IMG/VR virus record: IMGVR_UViG_3300020165_000140
Coordinates: 1-25,313 of that record
Origin: a virus
Reading direction: 5' to 3' (one strand)
DNA: 25,313 bases
Shown: in pieces, positions 8,145 to 14,721 of the stretch
Layout: the number at the start of each line of letters is the position of its first letter
Numbering within the stretch: position 1 is the first letter of the stretch
Program-made: the position numbers and the translations under genes
The notes under the pieces: model-generated
Told to the model about the DNA's origin: nothing
What the model saw: only the letters and a program-made list of their open reading frames with translations
The model's database searches: none

Positions 8145-8704
8145 TTGAGTGACGCTTTTACTTGTTTATCAAGAAACGCTTTCATCAGAGACTTGAATGT
8201 TGTTCTGACGAGAGAGAGCCCTCCTTTTTTTGCTTTTTCAGCAAAGCCAAAGTTGGCTCCTTTGACATATTCTCCGTACTTATTGATGAATCCGTATTCA
8301 ACAAAGTGAGCAAACCAACCACCTTTTTCTGGATCAGAATATCTGCCTTTCACTCTCGCACCTACTGAGAGCGAAGAGAAAGTCTGATGTTTTCTGACTC
8401 GCGTGTTGATGATACCGATCGACTTCTTGAGTGTGCCTTTCGGTATCTCTGCATACACACCGCCGTATCTGTACACTTTGAAACTTGATTCATCAGTGAT
8501 GTTCGCTTTGAAACGCGCCACCATAGGCTTCAGAGACGCTCTCTGAACTTTTCTGATGTCTTTAGTCTGAACACTATTCGCAAGAGCGTCAAGCTCTTTA
8601 AATGCACGTTGAAACTCACGCATGAGAACGTCTTCTTCAAAACCAATGAAGTTCTTGCCTTTGACAGAACTTCTCGACATCATTCTTTCAGCAGTTGTTC
8701 CCAT
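8141..8704 (-). CDS. HK97 gp10-like head-tail/tail completion protein
   Basis: The 187-residue product resembles the HK97 gp10 family found between the head closure and tail terminator proteins. Visible family features are the N-terminal helix with FKELDALANSV, a basic central part (RASLKPMVARFKANI), GTLKKSIGIINTR, and near the end the conserved WFAHFVEYGF motif followed by a helix (KAFLDKQVKASLK). The precise function in the virion is unsettled for the family; a role in joining head to tail or in tail completion is the usual view. It lies 2 nt after the head closure gene and overlaps the next gene by 4 nt. Confidence 0.85.
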   Translation of the reverse strand: MGTTAERMMSRSSVKGKNFIGFEEDVLMREFQRAFKELDALANSVQTKDIRKVQRASLKPMVARFKANITDESSFKVYRYGGVYAEIPKGTLKKSIGIINTRVRKHQTFSSLSVGARVKGRYSDPEKGGWFAHFVEYGFINKYGEYVKGANFGFAEKAKKGGLSLVRTTFKSLMKAFLDKQVKASLK

Positions 8705-8706
8705 GA

Positions 8707-9030
8707 TCAGTCTGTGAGTCTTGTCTCAATACGTTGAAAAGAATCTCTTGATTCATCGCTGATGATCGCTTCAATTTTGTACGTCTTATTGTTGTAGACG
8801 ATCCGCATCTGTTCATTGATGTCTGATCGATAGCGAATGAAAAAATGTACTTTTTTCACTGCAACGAGTTGATCAGACTGCTCATTTTCAGATCCAGACT
8901 TTTCAACGACTCTTGACCATACTGAAGCAAGTGTTGTGAACGACTTGTTGAGTTGTCCAAATGCATCAGTTGAAGACGTAAACGTCTGAAGCGTGATTCG
9001 TCTATCAAGTTGTCCAGCTTGTTTGATCAT
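8707..9030 (-). CDS. Head closure/head-tail adaptor protein (SPP1 gp16-like)
   Basis: I place the start at 9030 (MIKQAGQLDRRITLQTF, 107 residues), where TGATG joins it to the stop of the upstream connector gene by one base. A start ten codons upstream at 9060 would overlap that gene by 31 nt and adds nothing conserved. The sequence GQLDRRITLQ...DAFGQLNKSFTTLASVWSRVVEKSGSE...FFIRYRSDINEQMRIVYNNKTYKIEAI is typical of the head-tail joining family that closes the portal channel after DNA packaging and provides the tail docking surface. Context between connector and gp10-like genes fits. Confidence in family is high, in exact start moderate. Confidence 0.88.
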   Translation of the reverse strand: MIKQAGQLDRRITLQTFTSSTDAFGQLNKSFTTLASVWSRVVEKSGSENEQSDQLVAVKKVHFFIRYRSDINEQMRIVYNNKTYKIEAIISDESRDSFQRIETRLTD

Positions 9031-9599
9031 CAGAATGTGAAGATTCTGTACGGGTTCCATAAATACTCTGAAGCAGTCGGCAATCTCTTCACGCTGTCAG
9101 CGCGTTGATCGTAAAGATCAGAGATGACGAGCATCATTCCTTGAATCAACGGTTTTGGAATCGCTGAGACATCTGTGCCGACGACGTATCTGACGATCAC
9201 TTGATTCACTACACCAGCAGCCGCAAACCAACCAGCAGTTGATTGCACTCTTGCGGGTTCTGAGATCAAGTCAGTCACATACTGATCAGAAGTCAATGAG
9301 ACTTCAGATCCAATTTCATCGACATACTTGACTGAAGATATTGAAGTGACTGGTCCTCTTGACAGATAAATCAGATTTGACAAGTTGTTCCATGAATTTG
9401 TAGGGAACTTGTCAAAATATTCATCAATTGTCGTGCTGACAAGAATTCTTCTTGTGTACTCTTCACACATCTGTCGAGACGCAGTGATCAAAGCATTGAT
9501 CAAGCTGTCGTCATCTGAGTGATCAACACGCAAAAAGTTCTTTGCTTCAGCAAGAGTGATTGGCTCAGAGGCCGCCGCAGTTACAATATCAAATGCCAT
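9030..9599 (-). CDS. Head-tail connector protein (HK97 gp6-like)
   Basis: The 189-residue product begins with the connector signature EPITLAEAKNFLRVDHSDDDSLINALITASRQMCEEYTRR (written here across residues about 13-52), an all-helical domain that forms a ring below the portal. The rest contains strands (DEYFDKFPTN, LIYLSRGPVTSISSVKYVD) and a final helix (IPKPLIQGMMLVISDLYDQRADS), both normal for longer gp6 homologues. It lies between a small basic protein gene and the head closure gene. Position and sequence agree, so the call is firm. Confidence 0.9.
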   Translation of the reverse strand: MAFDIVTAAASEPITLAEAKNFLRVDHSDDDSLINALITASRQMCEEYTRRILVSTTIDEYFDKFPTNSWNNLSNLIYLSRGPVTSISSVKYVDEIGSEVSLTSDQYVTDLISEPARVQSTAGWFAAAGVVNQVIVRYVVGTDVSAIPKPLIQGMMLVISDLYDQRADSVKRLPTASEYLWNPYRIFTF

Positions 9600-9602
9600 T
9601 GT

Positions 9603-9794
9603 CTATCGTGTTTCCTTTTTCGTTGTTTTCTTGACTGCTTTCTTTGCGCGTGTCTTCGCTGGTTCAGCGATCACTTCACAAAACTTTGCATTCAAGAAGT
9701 CGAGCGCCATCTCTTCTGAATGGAGCTCCACTACCGCATCTTTGCGATAGTGGAATCCATTTCCAGAGACAGATTTCAAAAATCTGACTTTCAT
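9603..9794 (-). CDS. Small basic protein of the head module, unknown function
   Basis: This 63-residue protein sits 2 nt after the capsid gene and 3 nt before the connector gene. Its first two-thirds (MKVRFLKSVSGNGFHYRKDAVVELHSEEMALDFLNAKFCEVI) look like a small beta-rich domain with a following helix, and its end is a Lys/Arg/Ala/Thr-rich tail (AKTRAKKAVKKTTKKETR). Small proteins of this layout are common directly after HK97 capsid genes in Bacteroidota phages. The basic tail could contact packaged DNA or another virion protein, but this is a guess. Tight spacing on both sides supports a real gene. Confidence 0.75.
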   Translation of the reverse strand: MKVRFLKSVSGNGFHYRKDAVVELHSEEMALDFLNAKFCEVIAEPAKTRAKKAVKKTTKKETR

Positions 9795-9796
9795 GA

Positions 9797-10996
9797 TTAG
9801 GCTTGAGCCAAGTATTTCACTGCACGAGTGTCAAGAACTTTTGAGTCCTTACGAGCATATGAAACAAATCCTACCTCGAGTTCATCCATGTAACGCTCAT
9901 TCAAACGTACCATCTGAACACCACCAGCAGAGCGAACAACAAACTTGCTGAAGTCAGCCGCCAACAATGTTTTCTTGCCAGTCGTAATTGCTGACTCCAT
10001 ATCGTTGTTATAGTAGATGTTATATCCGAACAACTTGTCTGGCTGTCCCGCTTCCATTGAAGGAATAAAGATCGGGAAGTCATTTGCAGAGCCAAGACCT
10101 AAAGCACGAATGGCCGCGATCACGTTGTCGTGAGCCATAAGACCGAATGTTGGCTTGTTGCGGTAGCTTGGATCGATGCTGTGAATCAAGTCAAGGATGT
10201 CATCAGCCGCGATTGCAGTTGCAGAGGCCGCAGTGTTTCCTAAACTTGCGCCAGTGATGATCCCTTGTGGTTGGCTTGAGCCAGTTCCGCTTGTGAATAC
10301 ACCGTTTGTTGCACGAGCGATTCTTTCACCCATTGCTTCAGCAAGGAAAGAATTCAAATCGAATGCGTTGTCTTGTAGCAACTGCATTGAAACGCGCACT
10401 TGGCTTGCGTAGTTGTAGGCACTCAACTGAGCGTTTGCGAATGTCATGTCTTGAACGGTTACAGCCGCCGCTTCAGCAGTTAAACCAGCATCCGTTGCAG
10501 TGTCGTTAATTGTTGGGTAATCCAACAATGCGCCACCAGCAGTGTTCAATTTCTTTGCAAGACGCTCAACTTCACCAGTGAACAATGTCGCCATGTCCAA
10601 CTCGTTTGAGAACTCTTGAGGCACAAGGAAACCGCCTAAGGAATCGGTCCCAGCTACCTGCGTAGAAGTACCTCTCATTTCAGCCATCATGTTGCGCTCT
10701 TCAGCGTTTAATGATCCCATGCCAGAGCGTAGGTACTTGCCGAACGCTTCAGTGCGTGTTGCTTTCGGAGATGCTTGACGCGCCTCAGTATTTGCAGCCA
10801 ATTCTTTTTTCATCTCAGCGGCACGCTCAAGCGTATCGATCTGATCTTTGATGCCTCTTGCATCTGCTTCCATTTTGTCGAATTTCGACTTTTCTTCAGC
10901 GTTCAATGAACGTCCTTCTTTTTGAGCGATCTCAACGATTTCCGTTGCATTTTTGATCAACTCAGCGCGTTGTCCGCGTAGTTCGATGTTTTTCAT
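9797..10996 (-). CDS. Major capsid protein (HK97 fold) with N-terminal scaffolding domain
   Basis: The 399-residue product has a charged coiled-coil N-terminus (about residues 1-105: LRGQRAELIKNATEIVEIAQ, KSKFDKMEADARGIKDQIDTL) that corresponds to the delta scaffolding domain of HK97 gp5, cut off by the protease encoded next door. The mature capsid likely begins near GTSTQVAGTDSLGGFLVPQEF. Typical HK97 elements follow: an E-loop/N-arm region, QLSAYNYASQVRVSMQLLQDN, the spine helix AFDLNSFLAEAMGERIARATN, FTSGTGSSQPQGI and the C-terminal EVGFVSYARKDSKVLDTRAVKYL. Exact cleavage site is not visible from sequence alone. It lies 6 nt downstream of the protease gene. Confidence 0.95.
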   Translation of the reverse strand: MKNIELRGQRAELIKNATEIVEIAQKEGRSLNAEEKSKFDKMEADARGIKDQIDTLERAAEMKKELAANTEARQASPKATRTEAFGKYLRSGMGSLNAEERNMMAEMRGTSTQVAGTDSLGGFLVPQEFSNELDMATLFTGEVERLAKKLNTAGGALLDYPTINDTATDAGLTAEAAAVTVQDMTFANAQLSAYNYASQVRVSMQLLQDNAFDLNSFLAEAMGERIARATNGVFTSGTGSSQPQGIITGASLGNTAASATAIAADDILDLIHSIDPSYRNKPTFGLMAHDNVIAAIRALGLGSANDFPIFIPSMEAGQPDKLFGYNIYYNNDMESAITTGKKTLLAADFSKFVVRSAGGVQMVRLNERYMDELEVGFVSYARKDSKVLDTRAVKYLAQA

Positions 10997-11002
10997 CTTT
11001 TT

Positions 11003-12313
11003 CTAAAAATTTAGGGTTTTCAATTTATAAACATAAATGTCGGAATCATTCTCTTCTGCTTTCACTTCAACAGAAGCGTCTTCAGAAGACGTGTCTGTTT
11101 TTGCTTCAGCTTCAGATTCTGATGCCAAATCTCGTTGCTTGAGTTCACTTGTTGCGTCGGGGTAAGCCGGTTGGGCAACTGGTGAAACATCCAACAAACG
11201 TGATACTTTCTCAATGATTCGATATGTTGTGCCGTTGCGTTCTTCCCAACGATCACGATCGATCAAAAATGCGAACGAACTTTGATTGATGTCGCCTCTT
11301 TTCATGAGTTCCATCAGATCGTTCGCGTATGTTGTGTTCGGTAGATCTACTTCATAGTAGAGACCTTTTTTGTCTGTGCTGATTCTTAGTGTGCCAGAAG
11401 AGACACGGCCCAAGATCAAGTTTTCGTCATGATTGAAGTACGCACGAACATCATTGTCGAGAACATCGTCAAATGCTCCGCGTTCTATTTGTTCGTAGAA
11501 ACCGCCCATCCATTCGCTGTCAGATCCGTACACCGCCGCGTAGCCTCTGATCGTGTTGCCTTCATACTCAGCAGTTTCCATTCTGAACTCACGCTCTTCA
11601 CGAATCACTGAACTCTTGCGAACTTCAGCATCAAACTTCTCAAGTGTGCTGAATCTGTGAGCAACGTTCAACGCTGGTTTTCTCTCAACATACGCATCAG
11701 TTTCTGAGTCGAATCGATAGATTCTGATGAGCGCGGCTGGGTCATCTTCTGATCCTTTGACTTTGAATCCAGAATCTGCTTCAATTTCTCCGTCACGCTC
11801 GACTTGTATGATACGACCGTAAGCAGAGCCGCCAGATGACGACCAGCGAACGAAGTCACCGACAGAGAGTGAATCTGCTTCTGCGCGATTTTCAAGAGCA
11901 GAGGCGTCTTCTGAGACATCTTCTTGTTGCTCTCCTTTGCCGAACGTGATGACGATCTCATCATCAGTCTCGACAACGTTCTTGATATGACGTTCTGATT
12001 TGTCTTCCATTTTTTCAATTGTGCTTTTTGCCCAGCGAAGCATTGCATCACCGCCCCATGCATCGTACATGATTGATCCGCAAATCTCTTTTTGATCTTC
12101 ATCAAAGTATTTGCCTTGATCATAAACTTTTGCTCTGCTCAAAAAAGAAAACGTTCTGACAAGAGTGTCTTTCGAGATCGTTTCTCTTTTTGAAAGTTGA
12201 TTTGCACGTTGCCAGCCTACGGGTGTTCCGCAGTCAGAGCCGTGCTTCTCGCGATGATCGAGAGCGCGTTTTGCATTGTTTGTCGCCGCTTCTGGGTAGT
12301 TATTGTACGGCAT
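11003..12313 (-). CDS. HK97-type prohead maturation protease with long N-terminal extension
   Basis: The protease domain occupies about residues 238-385: EFRMETAEYEGNTIRGYAAVYGS, then FNHDENLILGR with catalytic His295, GDINQSSFAF with the nucleophile most likely Ser346, and Glu368 in RIIEKVSRLLDVSPV. It cleaves the capsid scaffolding domain during head maturation. At 436 residues it is about twice the length of HK97 gp4. The extra N-terminal part has two units: residues 1-110, helical, with NAKRALDHREKHGSDCGTPV and CGSIMYDAWGGDAMLRWAKS, and residues 148-225, a beta-rich SH3-like unit (VGDFVRWSSSGGSAYGRIIQ ... DPAALIRIYRF) that recalls XkdF-type phage proteases. An acidic linker (QQEDVSEDASALENRAEAD) joins them. 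The start overlaps the portal gene by 14 nt. Confidence 0.9.
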   Translation of the reverse strand: MPYNNYPEAATNNAKRALDHREKHGSDCGTPVGWQRANQLSKRETISKDTLVRTFSFLSRAKVYDQGKYFDEDQKEICGSIMYDAWGGDAMLRWAKSTIEKMEDKSERHIKNVVETDDEIVITFGKGEQQEDVSEDASALENRAEADSLSVGDFVRWSSSGGSAYGRIIQVERDGEIEADSGFKVKGSEDDPAALIRIYRFDSETDAYVERKPALNVAHRFSTLEKFDAEVRKSSVIREEREFRMETAEYEGNTIRGYAAVYGSDSEWMGGFYEQIERGAFDDVLDNDVRAYFNHDENLILGRVSSGTLRISTDKKGLYYEVDLPNTTYANDLMELMKRGDINQSSFAFLIDRDRWEERNGTTYRIIEKVSRLLDVSPVAQPAYPDATSELKQRDLASESEAEAKTDTSSEDASVEVKAEENDSDIYVYKLKTLNF

Positions 12314-13526
12314 CGTCGTTCTCTTCAGTTGTTTGTGCTGATCCTACTTCAGTCATATTCAACGGTTGCAAGTATGCGTCACCGCCTTCGATCGGAGTCA
12401 AGTTCTCCATTCTTCTGACATCATTTGCGCTGATCCAGCCCCATTGACGTCCTTTTGTATAGGCTTCGTATCGTGACTTGATGTCGCCGCGAAGTAAGCC
12501 TTCCATGTTGAATCTGATGTAGTATTCAGAATCTGTGACAAAGAGTTTTCTGTTGAACTCAGATTCCCAACGTTTAACCCACGGAAGGATCGTGTTTCTC
12601 TGAAACTGAATTCCTTGTTCTTCGATGTTTGCTCTTGTGCTTGAGTTCTCAAGACTGCCTAAATATGCGAGTGGGATTCTGAAGAATCTTGCGATGTCTT
12701 CAACTGCGAATTTTCTTGTACTGATGAACTGCGATTCTTGCGGACTGATGCTCATCTTCTCGACTTTCATTCCTTCTTCAAGAATTGCAGTCTTGTGAGA
12801 GTTGTCAAGTCCAGAGTTGCGTTGATGCCATGATCTGATCATGCGCTTGTACGCTTCATCTGACAATCTACCCGGGTGTGTCAGAACAGCAGAGATGTTT
12901 GCTCCGTTGCCGAAGAATGAACCGCCGAAGCGATCAGCCGCGAGTCCGAGTCCTATTGATTCTCGAGCCGCTTCGATGACAGACTTTCCGACGATACCGT
13001 CGAATCCAAGCCCAACGATGTGAATCACTTCACTATCGTCAAAAGTCTCTTTGTCGTCTATCGTGTAGAATTTTTCATCTTGATACACTTTCACTTTTAC
13101 GCGTTCTGGATGTACTGGGATCAATCGCACAGCTTGTCCAGAAGTGTTTCGTTTGATAACGATGAAAGCGTTTCCGTGAAGACAGAGATGCGCTTGACAC
13201 ACTTCGCGAAGCGTGAAGTCTGTCATCATAGCATTCGGCTCGTGAATCAGTTTGTTAACCGGATGATCTTTTGCGTCTCTGACGATTTCGTTCTGTGTTG
13301 TCTTGACATCCCAAGGAAGTGACGCGATCGTCTCTGATATGACACGAACTGCGCCGAAGACAGCAGAGAGTTGCATCGCTGTCGTTTCTGTGACTGGTAT
13401 TCCAGTCTTGCTCTCGTTGTCGCTGAACAACCACTCAGCAGGGTTTGCAAGTGATGTCGACGGTCTGTTCGGGTTTGATCTGATCGCTCCAAGAACTCGA
13501 GAGAACAAGTTTTGATTTTCTGCCAC
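12300..13526 (-). CDS. Portal protein (HK97 family)
   Basis: The 408-residue product starts at a GTG (MAENQNLFSRVLGAI). No ATG lies in a better place, and the candidate promoter and terminator upstream leave little room for a longer form. Family signatures are TETTAMQLSAVFGAVRVISETIASLPW near residues 45-72, LIHEPNAMMTDFTLREVCQAHLCLHGNAF, ANISAVLTHPGRLS, and the stem/wing region KFAVEDIARFFRIPLAYLGSLENSS. Twelve copies form the DNA gate at one capsid vertex and bind the terminase. It is the first gene of the structural operon. Notably it does not directly follow the large terminase gene; a 1.2 kb island lies between. Confidence 0.95.
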   Translation of the reverse strand: MAENQNLFSRVLGAIRSNPNRPSTSLANPAEWLFSDNESKTGIPVTETTAMQLSAVFGAVRVISETIASLPWDVKTTQNEIVRDAKDHPVNKLIHEPNAMMTDFTLREVCQAHLCLHGNAFIVIKRNTSGQAVRLIPVHPERVKVKVYQDEKFYTIDDKETFDDSEVIHIVGLGFDGIVGKSVIEAARESIGLGLAADRFGGSFFGNGANISAVLTHPGRLSDEAYKRMIRSWHQRNSGLDNSHKTAILEEGMKVEKMSISPQESQFISTRKFAVEDIARFFRIPLAYLGSLENSSTRANIEEQGIQFQRNTILPWVKRWESEFNRKLFVTDSEYYIRFNMEGLLRGDIKSRYEAYTKGRQWGWISANDVRRMENLTPIEGGDAYLQPLNMTEVGSAQTTEENDDAVQ

Positions 13527-13536
13527 GCGCTGATGT

Positions 13537-13561
13537 CTTTGAATGAAATTTCAATTCAAAG
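13537..13561. promoter_or_regulatory. Operator-like 25-bp dyad at the structural operon promoter
   Basis: CTTTGAAT (13537-13544) and ATTCAAAG (13554-13561) are perfect inverted repeats around GAAATTTC plus one extra base, so nearly the whole 25 bp is symmetric. The dyad overlaps the TAGCTTTG box at 13557-13564 and covers the expected transcription start. It could bind a dimeric regulator or form a hairpin in the 5' leader of the portal mRNA. The symmetry is seen directly; the regulatory role is inferred. Confidence 0.5.
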
Positions 13562-13564
13562 CTA
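13557..13564 (-). promoter_or_regulatory. Candidate Bacteroidota-type promoter (-7 box TAGCTTTG) for the structural genes
   Basis: TAGCTTTG on the minus strand matches the TANNTTTG -7 element used by primary sigma factors of Bacteroidota. It lies about 30 nt upstream of the portal start and just downstream of an intrinsic terminator, the expected place for a new transcription start. A good -33 TTG is not obvious: the region about 20 nt upstream is the T-run of the terminator. Exact same 8-mer occurs in the gap at 21356-21363. Confidence 0.5.
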
Positions 13565-13581
13565 ACTATCTACGAATGAAT

Positions 13582-13616
13582 AAAAAAGACACGATTCAGA
13601 TTTCTGAACCGTGTCT
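13582..13616 (-). terminator. Strong intrinsic terminator upstream of the portal operon
   Basis: On the minus strand AGACACGGTTCAG (13616-13604) pairs with CTGAATCGTGTCT (13599-13587), a 13-bp stem with one G-U pair and loop AAAT, followed directly by TTTTTT. It lies between the small gene at 13649-13855 and the portal gene and would insulate the structural operon from upstream transcription. Confidence 0.92.
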
Positions 13617-13648
13617 ACAACAAAACAAAGCGTTTTGAGTCCGCTCGA

Positions 13649-13855
13649 CTATTCGTTCATGATCTGCTCGATGTATTGCTGAATTCCAGTGTCGTAGCCT
13701 TGAGCGTCTACCCAGTTGTTCAGATGAGCGATGATGTATGCGTCAGCGTGACGCTCGTGTTCTGTGTCTTGAAGTGCTTGTGTGATTAACCCGATCGCTT
13801 CAGATAGATGATCTTGCGCTTGTTCAAGCATGTTGATTCTGTCTTGTAGTGTCAT
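13649..13855 (-). CDS. Small acidic protein of unknown function
   Basis: This 68-residue protein (MTLQDRINMLEQAQDHLSEA...) is helical by appearance, with a heptad-like first half (LQDRINMLEQAQDHLSEAIGLITQAL) that could form a coiled coil, then a His/Asp-rich middle (DTEHERHADAYIIAHL) and an acidic end (IQQYIEQIMNE). I do not recognise the family. It has a clear A-rich leader (AATAAAAACAAAATG), lies downstream of a hairpin at 13874-13897 and ends just before a strong terminator, so it is transcribed as part of the small island between terminase and portal. The regular leader and terminator argue for a real gene. Confidence 0.7.
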   Translation of the reverse strand: MTLQDRINMLEQAQDHLSEAIGLITQALQDTEHERHADAYIIAHLNNWVDAQGYDTGIQQYIEQIMNE

Positions 13856-13873
13856 TTTGTTTTTATTTTAATA

Positions 13874-13897
13874 AGAGAGCGACTCGCGTCGCTCTCT
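13874..13897 (-). terminator. Hairpin of the same design as the terminator at 7245-7272
   Basis: On the minus strand AGAGAGCGAC, loop GCGA, GTCGCTCTCT form a perfect 10-bp stem with a GNRA loop. It begins 10 nt after the stop at 13908 and is preceded by the same AACAACAG flank as the copy at 7245-7272. The upper stem differs from that copy by compensating changes (ATC/GAT against GAC/GTC). The following T-run is broken (TTATTAAAAT), so it may be a weak terminator or an mRNA 3'-end stabiliser. Confidence 0.7.
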
Positions 13898-13907
13898 CTG
13901 TTGTTTC

Positions 13908-14423
13908 TTACATGTCGGTCCAGATCTCGAATCTTGATTCATGATTGATCCATGTGCGGCCTTTTTCTGATTTGACGATGCGCTTTCCTTCACCGAATAC
14001 GTGATTCATAAACTTTGCTTTGAATACATTCTCTTCAGTTCTTACGATTGATACTGGGACAAAACCTCTGTTGTGAATACATCCGCCGACTGAAAGATCA
14101 TTGAAGAAGAATTTGTTGTCCCATTTGCGTAGTTGATAAAAACGCTTTCCAACAAAATCTTCTTTTCCGTAGTTCTTGATTTCTTCAACTTTGAAGATCA
14201 TCGTGTCTTCAGCGATTCTTGATGCTGTTCTTTCAACTGCGCTTTTTGCGTACACTTTCAAGTTGAATTCTTCGAACTCTTCAACCGAAGAAGTTTCAAG
14301 TGATAAATCGTAGTTGGCTTTCAATGTGTTTGAGAACAATGTTTTTGCTGTTTCTGCATCAAAGTTCTGAGTCATTGTGTAAACGTCTAAAATTGCTGGG
14401 TTGATTGTTGCTGTTGTTGTCAT
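13908..14423 (-). CDS. Unknown protein, 171 residues
   Basis: I choose the start MTTTATINPAILDVYTM at 14423 because it has the A-rich leader (AACAAAAACAAAAAACAAAATG) and the same ATGACAACAACAG opening as three other genes here. An upstream ATG at 14483 would read through that leader and adds a low-complexity stretch. The protein has an N-terminal helical part (AETAKTLFSNTLKANYDLSL), an acidic segment (TSSVEEFEEFNLKVYAKSAV) and a beta-rich C-terminal half (KRFYQLRKWDNKFFFNDLSVGG, RGFVPVSIVRTEENVFKAKF). I recognise no catalytic motif or family. It is the first gene of the island between large terminase and portal and is followed by a hairpin resembling the one after the major tail protein gene, suggesting strong expression. 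Confidence 0.75.
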   Translation of the reverse strand: MTTTATINPAILDVYTMTQNFDAETAKTLFSNTLKANYDLSLETSSVEEFEEFNLKVYAKSAVERTASRIAEDTMIFKVEEIKNYGKEDFVGKRFYQLRKWDNKFFFNDLSVGGCIHNRGFVPVSIVRTEENVFKAKFMNHVFGEGKRIVKSEKGRTWINHESRFEIWTDM

Positions 14424-14487
14424 TTTGTTTTTTGTTTTTGTTGTTATTACTTGTGTAAATGTACAGCTATTTTTTGAACTCACAAGT

Positions 14488-14499
14488 ATTCACAAGAAA
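14488..14499. repeat. Direct repeat ATTCACAAGAAA, copy 1
   Basis: ATTCACAAGAAA occurs here and at 14703-14714. AACTCACAA lies next to both copies, on the left side here and on the right side at the other copy. The pair brackets the non-coding region and may be binding sites. Confidence 0.6.
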
Positions 14500-14585
14500 A
14501 AAGTGACATTTATTTGATAATTGAGTACAAACACTCTTTCGTTTTAGTATTAAATACTCATAATCATCTGATACTTGTCGCTGAT

Positions 14586-14657
14586 ATGCAGTTTGCTTTC
14601 TCTGTGCGTGTGTGTATACACACACAAACAGAAAAACAAACAAAGAGACAACTGCAT
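14586..14657. repeat. Long imperfect inverted repeat (ATGCAGTT ... AACTGCAT)
   Basis: ATGCAGTT at 14586-14593 and AACTGCAT at 14650-14657 are perfect inverted repeats that enclose the central palindrome at 14608-14625. Between them, TTTCTCTGTG and CAAACAGAAA/CAAAGAGA also pair partly. The whole 72-bp stretch could form a cruciform or a long hairpin. Confidence 0.6.
14608..14625. repeat. Perfect 18-bp palindrome GTGTGTGTATACACACAC
   Basis: The two 9-bp halves are exact inverse complements with centre between 14616 and 14617. It lacks a following T-run in either direction and so is not an intrinsic terminator. It is the core of a larger inverted repeat. Confidence 0.85.
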
Positions 14658-14674
14658 GATTTTATTTTCTTCCA

Positions 14675-14688
14675 GCTATATATATAGC
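14675..14688. repeat. AT-rich 14-bp palindrome GCTATATATATAGC
   Basis: Perfect palindrome just downstream of the large terminase stop codon, extended on both sides by TCC/GGA pairing after one mismatch. The T-run lies on the wrong side for termination of the terminase transcript. It may be a binding site or an easily melted element. Confidence 0.75.
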
Positions 14689-14702
14689 GGGAGAAAAAAA
14701 CA

Positions 14703-14714
14703 ATTCACAAGAAA
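14703..14714. repeat. Direct repeat ATTCACAAGAAA, copy 2
   Basis: Second exact copy of the 12-mer at 14488-14499, immediately past the terminase stop codon, flanked by AACTCACAA on its right. Confidence 0.6.
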
Positions 14715-14721
14715 CTCACAA

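Larger units (their letters stand above)
14424..14721. other. Non-coding regulatory region between large terminase and 13908-14423
   Basis: About 300 bp without a convincing gene. It contains an 18-bp GT/AC palindrome, a wider inverted repeat, a 14-bp AT palindrome and a repeated ATTCACAAGAAA, all listed separately, plus an A-rich leader before 14423. On the minus strand TACATTTA near 14460 resembles a TANNTTTG -7 box with TTG about 20 nt upstream, a weak promoter candidate. The density of symmetric sequence is the highest in the window, compatible with a control region or an origin; neither is proven. Confidence 0.6.

Noticed and set aside
13908-14483. 191-codon version of the 171-residue protein
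   Set aside because: The extra N-terminus would translate the A-rich leader that marks the start at 14423.
14605-14640. GT/AC-rich stretch as part of a CRISPR or simple-repeat array
   Set aside because: There is only one palindromic unit and no regularly spaced repeats.
14675-14688. AT palindrome after the large terminase as an intrinsic terminator
   Set aside because: The run of T lies before the stem on the minus strand and not after it, and the stem is almost only A-T pairs.
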